A program made the translations under genes and the position numbers. From Paracoccus shanxieyensis (GTDB taxonomy: Bacteria; Pseudomonadota; Alphaproteobacteria; Rhodobacterales; Rhodobacteraceae): a stretch of DNA of 64,000 bases. The notes under the pieces were generated by a model. The model was not told the origin of the DNA. It did no database searches and saw only the letters and a list, made by a program, of their open reading frames with translations. The stretch spans positions 1 through 64,000 of the forward strand of contig NZ_WMII01000003.1 in NCBI RefSeq assembly GCF_009711265.1, written 5' to 3'. Of the stretch, positions 47,492 to 56,777 are shown piece after piece; the stretch's first letter is position 1, and every line of letters starts with the position of its first letter.

Positions 47492-50400
47492 ATGGCCGAG
47501 AACACTCCCCGATTCATCCACCTGCGCACCCATTCCGAGCATTCGCTGCTGGAGGGCGCGATCCCCGTCAAGAAACTGGCAGATTTGGCCGCGACGAATG
47601 GCATGCCCGCCGTGGCGCTGACCGACAGCAATGCGCTGTTTGCGGCACTGGAATTCTCGATCAAGGCGCAGGATGCGGGGGTGCAGCCGATCATCGGCTG
47701 TCAGGTCGTGCTGCAGGCGGCGGCCACCGGGCCTGTCGTGCTGCTGGCCCAGAACGAGGCGGGCTGGCTGAACCTGATGGCGCTGTCCACCTGCCTGTAT
47801 CTGCGCGACGGCAGCGCGCTGCCCCATATCACCGTGGTGGAATTGCGCGATCATGCCGAGGGGCTGATCTGCCTGACCGGCGGGGCGGGCGGGCCCTTGG
47901 GGCAGTTGGTGGCGCAGGGGCGGCTGCCCGATGCCCGCAGTCTGGCCGAGGAACTGGCAGCAGCCTTCCCGACCCGGCTTTACGTCGAATTGCAGCGCCA
48001 CCGCGACGGCAATGGCAAGCCGATGGCGGCCGAGGCTGCCAGCGAAGGCGGCATGATCGACATCGCCTATGCGCTGGATCTGCCGCTTGTCGCCACGAAT
48101 GATGTCTATTTCCCCAAGGCCGATCTTTACGACGCGCATGACGCGCTGATCTGCATTGCCGACCGGTCCTATGTCGATCAGACCGCGCCGCGCCGCCGCC
48201 TGACACCGCAGCATTACTTCAAGACCGCCGCCGAGATGGCGACGCTGTTTGCCGACCTGCCCGAGGCGATCGACAATACCGTGGAAATCGCCCGGCGCTG
48301 CGCCTTTGCCGTCAAGAAGCACAAGCCGATCCTGCCGCGCTTTGCGGATGACGAGATCGAGGAATTGCGCCGCCAGTCATGGGACGGCCTCCGGGCGCGT
48401 CTGGCGATCATCCCCCATGCCGTGCCGGTCGCCGAATACGAAGACCGGCTGCGGTTCGAGCTGGGCATCATCGAACAGATGGGCTTTCCCGGCTATTTCC
48501 TGATCGTGGCGGATTTCATCAAATGGGCCAAGGATCATGGCATCCCGGTCGGGCCGGGGCGCGGCTCGGGGGCGGGCAGCCTTGTGGCCTATGCGCTGAC
48601 CATCACCGACCTTGATCCGCTGCGCTACAGCCTGCTGTTTGAACGCTTCCTGAACCCGGAACGCGTCTCGATGCCCGACTTCGACATCGACTTCTGCATG
48701 GATCGCCGCGAGGAGGTGATCCAATACGTTCAGGAAAAATACGGCCGCGACAAGGTGGGCCAGATCATCACCTTCGGCGCGCTGCTGTCCAAGGCCGCCG
48801 TGCGCGATGTGGGCCGCGTGCTGCAACTGCCCTTTGGGCAGGTGGACCGCTTGTCCAAGATGATCCCGGTCGAGGGCGTGAAGCCTGTCAGCGTCACCAA
48901 GGCGCTGGCCGATGAGCCGCGCCTGCGCGAAGCCGCCAAGGAAGAGGTCGTGGGCCGCCTGCTGGATTACGCGGCCAAGCTGGAGGGGCTGTTGCGCAAC
49001 GCCTCGACCCATGCCGCGGGCGTGGTGATCGGGGACCGTCCGCTGGACCGTCTGGTGCCGCTTTACCGCGATCCGGCATCCGACATGCCTGCCACGCAGT
49101 TCAACATGAAATGGGTCGAACAGGCCGGGCTGGTCAAATTCGACTTTCTGGGCCTGAAGACGCTGACCGTGATCCAGAACGCCGTCGATCTGGTGAATGG
49201 CGGCGGGCGTCCGCTGCATGTCGCCGCCGATGGGCGCCAGCTTTACCAGCCCGCGGACGGCGCGGAAAATCAGATCAACGCCATTCCGCTGGAGGACACG
49301 GCCAGCTATGAGCTGTTCGCCTCGGCCCGCACGGTCGCGGTGTTTCAGGTGGAATCCAGCGGCATGATGGATGCGCTGCGGCGCATGAAGCCCACCTGCA
49401 TCGAGGATATCGTGGCGCTTGTCGCGCTTTATCGTCCCGGCCCGATGGAAAACATCCCGACCTATTGCGAGGTCAAGAACGGCCTGCGCGAACTGGAATC
49501 GCTGCATCCCAGCATCGACCCCATTCTGGCCGAAACGCAGGGCATCATCGTCTATCAGGAACAGGTGATGCAGATCGCGCAGGTCATGGCGGGCTACAGC
49601 CTTGGCGGCGCCGACCTGCTGCGCCGCGCCATGGGTAAGAAGATCGCCGAGGAAATGGCCAAGGAGCGGCCGAAATTCGTCGAAGGCTCGCTGGCCAATG
49701 GCGTCGACAAGAAGAAGGCGGGCGAGGTCTTCGACCTGCTGGAGAAATTTGCGAATTACGGCTTCAACAAATCCCACGCCGCCGCCTATGCCGTGGTCAG
49801 CTATCAGACGGCATGGCTGAAGGCCAACCATCCGGTCGAATTCATGGCCGCCGTGATGAACTGCGATATCCATCTGACCGACAAGCTGGCCGTCTATAAG
49901 CGCGAAGCCGACCGCATGGGGATCGAAACGGTGCCGCCCTGCGTCAACCGCTCGATTGCGACGTTCAGCGTGCGCGAGGGGCGCATCCACTATGCGCTTG
50001 GCGCGCTGAAAGGCGTGGGGGTCGAGGCGATGAACCTGATCGTGCAGGCGCGCGGCGACCAGCCGTTCCGCGATCTGCATGATTTCGCGCGCCGCGTCGA
50101 CATGCGCCGCGTCGGCAAGCGCCCGCTTGAGATGCTGGCCCGGGCAGGCGCCTTCGATCTGCTGGAGGAAAACCGCGCGAAGGTGATGAAATCGCTGGAC
50201 GGTCTGGTGGCGTGGTCCGCGGCGGTGCAGGCGCAGGCGGCCTCGTCGCAAAGTTCGCTGTTCGGGGGCGGAGAGGATCTGCCGCCGCCGCGCCCGGTCA
50301 CCGCGCCGATCTGGATGCCCACGGAAAAGCTGGGCGAGGAACATGCCGCGGTCGGCTTTTACCTGTCGGGCCATCCGCTGGACGATTACCTGCCCGCGCT

Positions 50401-50962
50401 GCGGCGCAAGAATGTGCAGACGCTGGCCGAGGTGACGCAGGCCGCCATGGACGGCGCGCTGGTCGCCTCGCTTGCCGGAACGGTGGCCTTCCGGCAGGAA
50501 AAGAAATCCGCGCGCGGCACCCGCTTTGCCTTCGTCGGCCTGTCCGATCCGACCGGGCTTTATGAGGTGACGGTGTTTTCCGATACGCTGGACGCGCATC
50601 GCCAGCATCTGGAGCCGGGCGCGAATGTGGTCTTGCAGGTGCAGGTCGAACCTTCGGGCGATCAGGTCAAGCTGCTGGCGCGCTCGGTCACGCCGCTGGA
50701 ACAGGCGGTGGCGGATGCCGGCGCGAACCGGCTGGCGGTGGAAATCACCGGCCTTGACGCCATCCCCGGCATCGCCGAGGCGCTGGCCCGCATTCAGGCC
50801 GAGGTGAACGCCCCCTCGCGCGCGCGCGGCCCGATTACGCTGCGGCTGAAGGACGGTGACGATCTGGTCGATATCGAGATCACCGAGGACGCGCCCCTGA
50901 CCACCCCCGCCCGTCAGGCGCTGCGGGTGGTTCCGGGCGTGCTTGAGGTGTTGGAGGAATAA
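47492..50962 (+). CDS. dnaE: DNA polymerase III alpha subunit (replicative)
   Basis: A 1,156-residue replicative polymerase. The PHP domain starts FIHLRTHSEHSLLEGAI; the palm has GPGRGSGAGSLVAYAL and the catalytic PDFDIDFCMDRREEVI (about 390-410); then YGRDKVGQIITFGALLSKAAVRDVGRVLQLP, RPGPMENIPTY, and the fingers GYSLGGADLLRRAMGKK; the C-terminal OB fold and tau-binding region follow. Full length, so this is the main replicase, distinct from dnaE2 on the mobile element. Confidence 0.97.
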   Translation: MAENTPRFIHLRTHSEHSLLEGAIPVKKLADLAATNGMPAVALTDSNALFAALEFSIKAQDAGVQPIIGCQVVLQAAATGPVVLLAQNEAGWLNLMALSTCLYLRDGSALPHITVVELRDHAEGLICLTGGAGGPLGQLVAQGRLPDARSLAEELAAAFPTRLYVELQRHRDGNGKPMAAEAASEGGMIDIAYALDLPLVATNDVYFPKADLYDAHDALICIADRSYVDQTAPRRRLTPQHYFKTAAEMATLFADLPEAIDNTVEIARRCAFAVKKHKPILPRFADDEIEELRRQSWDGLRARLAIIPHAVPVAEYEDRLRFELGIIEQMGFPGYFLIVADFIKWAKDHGIPVGPGRGSGAGSLVAYALTITDLDPLRYSLLFERFLNPERVSMPDFDIDFCMDRREEVIQYVQEKYGRDKVGQIITFGALLSKAAVRDVGRVLQLPFGQVDRLSKMIPVEGVKPVSVTKALADEPRLREAAKEEVVGRLLDYAAKLEGLLRNASTHAAGVVIGDRPLDRLVPLYRDPASDMPATQFNMKWVEQAGLVKFDFLGLKTLTVIQNAVDLVNGGGRPLHVAADGRQLYQPADGAENQINAIPLEDTASYELFASARTVAVFQVESSGMMDALRRMKPTCIEDIVALVALYRPGPMENIPTYCEVKNGLRELESLHPSIDPILAETQGIIVYQEQVMQIAQVMAGYSLGGADLLRRAMGKKIAEEMAKERPKFVEGSLANGVDKKKAGEVFDLLEKFANYGFNKSHAAAYAVVSYQTAWLKANHPVEFMAAVMNCDIHLTDKLAVYKREADRMGIETVPPCVNRSIATFSVREGRIHYALGALKGVGVEAMNLIVQARGDQPFRDLHDFARRVDMRRVGKRPLEMLARAGAFDLLEENRAKVMKSLDGLVAWSAAVQAQAASSQSSLFGGGEDLPPPRPVTAPIWMPTEKLGEEHAAVGFYLSGHPLDDYLPALRRKNVQTLAEVTQAAMDGALVASLAGTVAFRQEKKSARGTRFAFVGLSDPTGLYEVTVFSDTLDAHRQHLEPGANVVLQVQVEPSGDQVKLLARSVTPLEQAVADAGANRLAVEITGLDAIPGIAEALARIQAEVNAPSRARGPITLRLKDGDDLVDIEITEDAPLTTPARQALRVVPGVLEVLEE

Positions 50963-51046
50963 GGCGCTGTCGAAATGAGCCGTTAGCGGACGTTGGACTC
51001 CGTGTCTTAGTCTCTGAATATTGCAGGGAAGATGAGGTAAGGCTTG

Positions 51047-51937
51047 ATGAAGGCTGTAAGCGCGGGCTGTCTTGAGATCCACTATCATGAGGTCGGACCG
51101 GAGCACGGCGATCCGGTTATCATGCTTCATGGCTTTCCCTATGACGCACACGCCTATGACGCCGTGTCTGCCGACCTTGCCGGGCGGGGTTTCCGTTGCC
51201 TCGTCCCCTATCTGCGCGGTTATGGGCCGACCCGCTTCCTCTCATCCGAAACAATGCGTTCCGGACAACAAGCCGCGCTCGGCGCTGATCTCTTGGCATT
51301 CATGGACGCGCTTGGCATCAAACGCGCCCTCCTGGGCGGATATGACTGGGGTGGACGTGCGGCCTGTATAGTCGCGGCGCTTTGGCCGGAGCGGGTGCGC
51401 GGCCTTGTGAGTTGTGGCCAAGGCTATAATATCCAAGACATTGCAAACGCTCGGCAACCGGCTCCGCCTGTAAAGGAAGCCCGTTACTGGTATATGTATT
51501 ATTTCCATACTGAACGGGGGCGGTTTGGGTTGACCCAGAACAGGCATGACCTGTGCCGCTATATCTGGTCACTCTGGTCGCCAAGTTGGCGGTTCGACGA
51601 TGCAACTTGGGCTGCCACAGCCCTCTCGTTCGAAAACCCGGACTTTGTGGAGATCGTGCTACATTCCTACCGGCACCGTTTCGGCGGTATTTCAGGTGAT
51701 CCAAGCTATGACGAAATCGAAGAACGTCTGTCAGCCCAGCCTGATATTTCCGTGCCTTGTATCGTGCTCCAAGGGCGGGATGACGGGGTCGATCCACCTG
51801 TAGAGCAAGATTCTGACCGCGCGCATTACACCGGGTTCTATGAGCGCAGGATCATAGATGGAGCGGGCCACAACCTCCCGCAAGAAGCCCCTGAGGCATT
51901 CGCTGCTGCGATGGTTAAGTTGGCCGGGGCGCAGTAG
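51047..51937 (+). CDS. Alpha/beta hydrolase (epoxide-hydrolase-like)
   Basis: A 296-residue hydrolase. It has the oxyanion HGFPYD motif (about 28), nucleophile region GGYDWGGRAACIVAALWPERV, where the elbow G-Y-D-W-G-G carries Asp as in epoxide hydrolases and haloalkane dehalogenases, the acid region VLQGRDDGVDPP and His in DGAGHNLPQEAPEAF. A lid segment contains ARYWYMYYFHTERGRFGLTQNR. The base composition is less GC-rich than its neighbours (many AT-ending codons), which suggests a recent arrival between dnaE and ilvC. Start ATG 51047; TTG at 51044 is possible. Confidence 0.85.
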   Translation: MKAVSAGCLEIHYHEVGPEHGDPVIMLHGFPYDAHAYDAVSADLAGRGFRCLVPYLRGYGPTRFLSSETMRSGQQAALGADLLAFMDALGIKRALLGGYDWGGRAACIVAALWPERVRGLVSCGQGYNIQDIANARQPAPPVKEARYWYMYYFHTERGRFGLTQNRHDLCRYIWSLWSPSWRFDDATWAATALSFENPDFVEIVLHSYRHRFGGISGDPSYDEIEERLSAQPDISVPCIVLQGRDDGVDPPVEQDSDRAHYTGFYERRIIDGAGHNLPQEAPEAFAAAMVKLAGAQ

Positions 51938-51980
51938 GTGGAGCGTCCGCTCCGTCCGCAAACCCGTCTTCCCGTCCAAT

Positions 51981-52009
51981 AAAAAAGCCCCGCATCTGCG
52001 GGGCTTTTC
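51981..52009. terminator. Bidirectional terminator between hydrolase and ilvC
   Basis: AAAAAA-GCCCCGCA-TC-TGCGGGGC-TTTT: strong symmetrical stem-loop serving the convergent genes. Confidence 0.9.
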
Positions 52010-52030
52010 CATTCTTGCGATCTGAAAGGA

Positions 52031-53131
<1,101 letters not shown>

Positions 53132-53146
53132 TTATGGGCGAAGATA

Positions 53147-53166
53147 ATAAGTATGAACATACTTAT
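53147..53166. promoter_or_regulatory. Palindrome between ilvC and the Lrp pair
   Basis: ATAAGTATG-AA-CATACTTAT, perfect nine-base arms, 12 bases before the first Lrp gene and 94 bases from ilvC. Probable Lrp operator overlapping the promoters. Confidence 0.7.
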
Positions 53167-53177
53167 GTGAAAAAATC

Positions 53178-53633
53178 ATGCCTGACGCGACTGACCGACG
53201 CATACTTCGCCAGCTTCTGGCCGATCCCGGCATCGGCAATGCCGAACTGGCCCAGCGGGCAGGGGTGACGCCTGCCAGCCTGTGGCGCAGGCTGGAACGT
53301 CTGCGCGACAGCGGGGTGATCCAAGCCACCGAAACCCGCATCGACTGGCGCAAGCTGGGATATGAGGTGCAGGTCAGTCTGCGTTTCACGCTGGACAAGT
53401 CGCATCCCCGCGCCTTCGACGATTTCATCGCCGCCGCCCGCCTTGTCCCCGAGGTGACCGAGATCCAGACCTTTCTGGGCTCGGTCGATTTCCGGCTGTC
53501 GGTCATCGCGCGGGACATGGCGCATTGGCAGCAGATCTATCGCGACAGCATCCTGACCCTGCCGCATGTCTCGGACAGCGATGCGCTGATGCTGGTCTCG
53601 ACCATCAAGGATGTGCAGGAGCTGCCGCTGTGA
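53178..53633 (+). CDS. Lrp/AsnC-family regulator 1
   Basis: A 151-residue Lrp-type regulator. The N-terminal HTH is DRRILRQLLADPGIGNAELAQRAGVTPASLWRRLERLRDSGVI; the C-terminal RAM ligand-binding domain includes FDDFIAAARLVPEVTEIQTFLGSVDFRLSVIARDM. It is divergent from ilvC, so regulation of branched-chain amino-acid synthesis is likely. Its stop overlaps the GTG start of the next Lrp gene (GTGA), implying equal expression and perhaps a hetero-oligomer. Confidence 0.9.
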   Translation: MPDATDRRILRQLLADPGIGNAELAQRAGVTPASLWRRLERLRDSGVIQATETRIDWRKLGYEVQVSLRFTLDKSHPRAFDDFIAAARLVPEVTEIQTFLGSVDFRLSVIARDMAHWQQIYRDSILTLPHVSDSDALMLVSTIKDVQELPL

Positions 53634-54097
53634 CCTTGCCCGCGATCGCCCCCGATGCGACCGACCTTGCCATCCTGCGGCTGCTGGCTGCCGACGCGAC
53701 GCTGAGCGCGGCCGAGATCGGGCGCGAGATCGGCCTGACCCAGCCCGCCGCGTGGCGCCGCATCAAGCGGCTGACCGATGCAGGGGTGATCGCCGGACGG
53801 CGCGTGGTGGTGGACACCGCGGCGCTTGGCTTTGGCGTCACGGTGTTTCTGGGCATCCGCCTTGCCGCCAAGGGCCGCACCAGCCTTGAGGAGTTCGAGC
53901 GCGCGGTGACCGCCATCCCCGAGGTACAGGTCGTCCAGCACGTCCTTGGCCAGTTCGATTACCGCCTGCGCATCCATGCCCGCGACATCGCCGATTTCGA
54001 ACGCATCCTGCGCCGCCGCATCATGACCCTGCCGGGCGTGGGGCAGGTCGAGGCGAACGTCATGCTGTCGGAAGAACGCAGGCCGGGGCCGTTCTAA
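53630..54097 (+). CDS. Lrp/AsnC-family regulator 2
   Basis: A 155-residue Lrp-type protein starting at GTG 53630. HTH: DLAILRLLAADATLSAAEIGREIGLTQPAAWRRIKRLTDAGVIAGRRV; RAM domain: LEEFERAVTAIPEVQVVQHVLGQFDYRLRIHARDIADFERIL. It overlaps the preceding Lrp gene by four bases. The tandem pair makes a mixed oligomer plausible. Siroheme-decarboxylase NirDL-type pairs also look like tandem Lrp genes, but the ilvC context favours regulators. Confidence 0.88.
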   Translation: MTLPAIAPDATDLAILRLLAADATLSAAEIGREIGLTQPAAWRRIKRLTDAGVIAGRRVVVDTAALGFGVTVFLGIRLAAKGRTSLEEFERAVTAIPEVQVVQHVLGQFDYRLRIHARDIADFERILRRRIMTLPGVGQVEANVMLSEERRPGPF

Positions 54098-54106
54098 GGC
54101 CCGGCC

Positions 54107-54531
54107 TTATTCGGTCGGGCTGTAGCGCAGCATCCCGGCAATCCGCGAGCGACCATCGGAATCCGAAGGGTGCAAAATGCCGTCCGTCACGACGACTTCG
54201 GGAAAATCGAACGGGCTGATGCCTTCGATGCAGGCGACATTGATCCCGAACTGGTCTGGATCCGAGCGGCGCTTGTGATGGGTATAGATGCCGCAGGTCT
54301 TGCAGAAGTAATGCTTCGCGGTGCCGGTATTGAATTGATACAGCGTCAGATTGCCTTCGCCCGCCACGAACTCGATATCCTGAAGCCGCGCCGAAACGGC
54401 AATGGCGCCCCGCATCCGGCAATAGCTGCACGAACACCGTCGGATCGTGTTGAACCCATCCGTCAGACGCGCCTTGAACTGAACGGCGCCGCAATGGCAC
54501 GCGACGTTGTGCTGCTGCCTTGTATCGTTCA
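54107..54531 (-). CDS. GFA-family zinc protein (glutathione-dependent formaldehyde-activating-like)
   Basis: A 141-residue protein of the GFA/CENP-V fold. Zinc ligands are the CHCGAVQF motif near the start, CSCSYCR (about 34-40) and CKTCGIYTHHKRR (about 78). Members include S-(hydroxymethyl)glutathione synthase, but most have no known substrate. ATG at 54531 is chosen as it gives the normal spacing to the first Cys pair. Convergent with the Lrp pair; stop 9 bases from theirs. Confidence 0.9.
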
Positions 54532-54682
54532 TCTGTGGTGATCTGTCCCTTGTTTCCCCAAGCGCATTGAACACGGTTCGCCGTCTGGCGCAAAGGGCGC
54601 ATTTCCCCCTCACGGCCTTGTAGCCTTGCCTTCGCCGCCCATCCTTGCCAATCAGTCCCCCAGTCCAATCCCAAGGTGACCG

Positions 54683-55984
54683 ATGGCCAGTCCGCGCGCT
54701 TTCTCTCGCTATGAATTCCTGATCGCATGGCGCTATCTGCGCGCCCGCCGGGCCGAGGGCGGGGTCAGCGTGATGACGTGGATCAGCCTGATCGGCATCA
54801 CGCTGGGCGTCATGGCGCTGATTGCGACGCTGGCGGTGCGGGCCGGATTTCGGGCCGATTTCGTCGATACGATCCTTGGGGCGAATGCCCACAGCACGGT
54901 CTATTACGCGCCGACCAGCTTTTACAACGACCTGACCGACGAGACCTATATCCAGCCCGGCAAGGTGCAGGATTACGACGCGGTGACGGCGCGCATCGCG
55001 GCCATTCCCGGCGTCACCCATGCCTATCCGGCGGTGCGCGGCAAGGTCATGGCCAAGCAGGGCGATGCGGCGGGGCTGGGCGATGTGTACGGCATCACGC
55101 TGGACGCGCTGAAATCCATGCCGGGCATCGTGAACCCCGACACCTCGACCGGCGATCTGGAAAATTTCGACCATGGCATCGCCATGGGCGTGGGGCTTGC
55201 GCGCGAATTGGGCGTCGGCGTGGGCGACCGGGTGCAGCTTGTCGCGCCCGACGGGGCCAAGACCGCCTTCGGCACCAATCCCCGGATCGAGACCTATGAG
55301 GTCACCTATATCTTCTCGGCCGGGCGCTATGACATCGATCAGGCGCGCATCTTCATGCCCTTTGCCGAGGCGCAAAGCTATTTCAACCGCGACGGCGTGG
55401 CGGACGAAATTCAGGTCTATGTCGATGACCCGGAAAAGGTCGATCGCTGGACGCCCGATCTGCTGGCTGCGGCGGGCGAGGGCGGGCAGGTCTGGACATG
55501 GCGCGATGCCTCGGGGTCGTTCCTTGCCGCTTTGGATATGGAGGATGACGTGATGTTCATCATCCTGTCGATCCTTGTGCTGATCGCCTCGATGAACATC
55601 ACCTCGGGGCTGATCATGCTGGTCAAGAACAAGGGCCGCGATATCGGCATCCTGCGCACCATGGGCCTGACCGAGGGCGCGATCCTGCGGATCTTCTTTC
55701 TGTGCGGTGCCTTTACCGGGGTGCTGGGCACGATTGCGGGCGTGGTGCTGGGCGTGCTTCTGTCGTTGAATGTCGATCACATCATGTCGGCGCTGAATGC
55801 GCTGACCGGCGGCAACGCCTGGCAGCCCGAGGTGCGCGGCATCTATCAGCTGACCGCCGATCTGCGGGCATGGGACATCTTCCGTGCCGTCGCGCTGTCG
55901 CTGGCGCTGTCCTTCATCGTCACGATCTTTCCCGCGCGGCGTGCCGCCCGCATGAACCCTGTCGAGGCGCTGCGCTATGAGTGA
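54683..55984 (+). CDS. Lipoprotein-releasing ABC transporter permease (LolC/LolE type)
   Basis: A 433-residue FtsX-like permease that extracts outer-membrane lipoproteins from the inner membrane. First membrane helix at about 28-48 in SVMTWISLIGITLGVMALIATLAVRAGF, a periplasmic domain of about 210 residues, and three C-terminal helices (VMFIILSILVLIASMNITSGLIML; IFFLCGAFTGVLGTIAGVVLGVLL; VALSLALSFIVTIFPARRAARMNPVEALRYE). The end is the LolC/E signature. A single permease gene beside lolD suggests one hybrid permease working as a homodimer. Overlaps lolD by 8 bases. Confidence 0.92.
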   Translation: MASPRAFSRYEFLIAWRYLRARRAEGGVSVMTWISLIGITLGVMALIATLAVRAGFRADFVDTILGANAHSTVYYAPTSFYNDLTDETYIQPGKVQDYDAVTARIAAIPGVTHAYPAVRGKVMAKQGDAAGLGDVYGITLDALKSMPGIVNPDTSTGDLENFDHGIAMGVGLARELGVGVGDRVQLVAPDGAKTAFGTNPRIETYEVTYIFSAGRYDIDQARIFMPFAEAQSYFNRDGVADEIQVYVDDPEKVDRWTPDLLAAAGEGGQVWTWRDASGSFLAALDMEDDVMFIILSILVLIASMNITSGLIMLVKNKGRDIGILRTMGLTEGAILRIFFLCGAFTGVLGTIAGVVLGVLLSLNVDHIMSALNALTGGNAWQPEVRGIYQLTADLRAWDIFRAVALSLALSFIVTIFPARRAARMNPVEALRYE

Positions 55985-56648
55985 TGTCCTGCTGCTGGAA
56001 AACATCTGCAAGACCTATGGCAAGGGCGGTCCGGCCCCGGTTCCGGTGCTGTCGGATCTGTCCCTGCGCGTCGGGCGGGGCGAGGTGGTGGCGCTGGTCG
56101 CGCCTTCGGGCGCGGGGAAATCCACGCTGCTGCATATCGCCGGGCTGCTGGACACGCCCGATACGGGCCGCGTGCTGTTGGATGGCAAGGATATGACCGG
56201 CCAGTCGGACAAGGCGCGGACCGGCGCGCGGCGCGAGGCGCTGGGATTCGTCTATCAGTTCCACCATCTGCTGCCGGAATTCTCGGCCACGGAAAACATC
56301 GTGCTGCCGCAGCTGGCCAATGGCGTCTCGGACAGCGGGGCACGGGCGCGGGCGGCCGATCTGCTGGCCCGTGTCGGGCTGAGCCATCGCGCCCAGCATC
56401 GCCCGGCCCAGCTTTCGGGCGGCGAACAGCAGCGCGTCGCGTTTTGTCGGGCCTTGGCCAATGGTCCGAAACTGCTGCTGGCGGATGAGCCGACGGGCAA
56501 TCTGGATCCGGCGACCTCGGACCGGGTGTTCGATGTGCTGATGACGCTGGTGCGGGAAACCGGGCTGGCGGCGCTGATCGCGACGCATAACCCCGATCTG
56601 GCCGCGCGCATGGACCGGGTGATCCATCTGGATGTACGCAGCGCCTGA
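55977..56648 (+). CDS. lolD: Lipoprotein-releasing ABC transporter ATPase LolD
   Basis: A 223-residue ABC ATPase. Walker A APSGAGKSTLLHIAGLLDTPD (with Ala in place of the usual Gly at the first position), Q loop YQFHHLLPEFSATENI, signature LSGGEQQR, Walker B LLLADEPTGNLD and the His switch in ATHN are present. The LLPEF segment marks the Lol/MacB subgroup. Its start lies inside the permease gene, so the two are translationally coupled. Confidence 0.95.
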   Translation: MSDVLLLENICKTYGKGGPAPVPVLSDLSLRVGRGEVVALVAPSGAGKSTLLHIAGLLDTPDTGRVLLDGKDMTGQSDKARTGARREALGFVYQFHHLLPEFSATENIVLPQLANGVSDSGARARAADLLARVGLSHRAQHRPAQLSGGEQQRVAFCRALANGPKLLLADEPTGNLDPATSDRVFDVLMTLVRETGLAALIATHNPDLAARMDRVIHLDVRSA

Positions 56649-56706
56649 TCCGGCGCGGCAAACCGGCGTCCCCGTGGCGCCGGGCTATGCCTGCAAGGAC
56701 CGCCCC

Positions 56707-56755
56707 GGCCTTTCAGCCGCGCGCGGGATCAAAGCCATTGCGCGGCTGAAAGGCC
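56707..56755. repeat. Perfect 16-base inverted repeat between lolD and parE
   Basis: GGCCTTTCAGCCGCGC (56707-56722) and its complement (56740-56755), 17-base loop. It lies between convergent genes and probably serves as a terminator, although no T run follows. Confidence 0.7.
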
Positions 56756-56777
56756 CTGCCTGCCCGCAGGGCGGGGA

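Noticed and set aside
44620..47694. 1,024-codon minus-strand open frame
   Set aside because: Runs antisense through fabD, fabG, acpP and dps; a composition artefact.
48377..51151. 924-codon minus-strand open frame
   Set aside because: Antisense to replicative dnaE.
53178..54097. NirD/NirL-type siroheme decarboxylase pair
   Set aside because: Tandem Lrp-like genes can be NirDL, but there are no denitrification or haem genes nearby, and ilvC is divergent across a palindrome; regulators are likelier.
54107..56011. 634-codon minus-strand frame that extends the GFA gene upstream
   Set aside because: Only the last 141 codons resemble a protein family; the rest is antisense to the permease gene.
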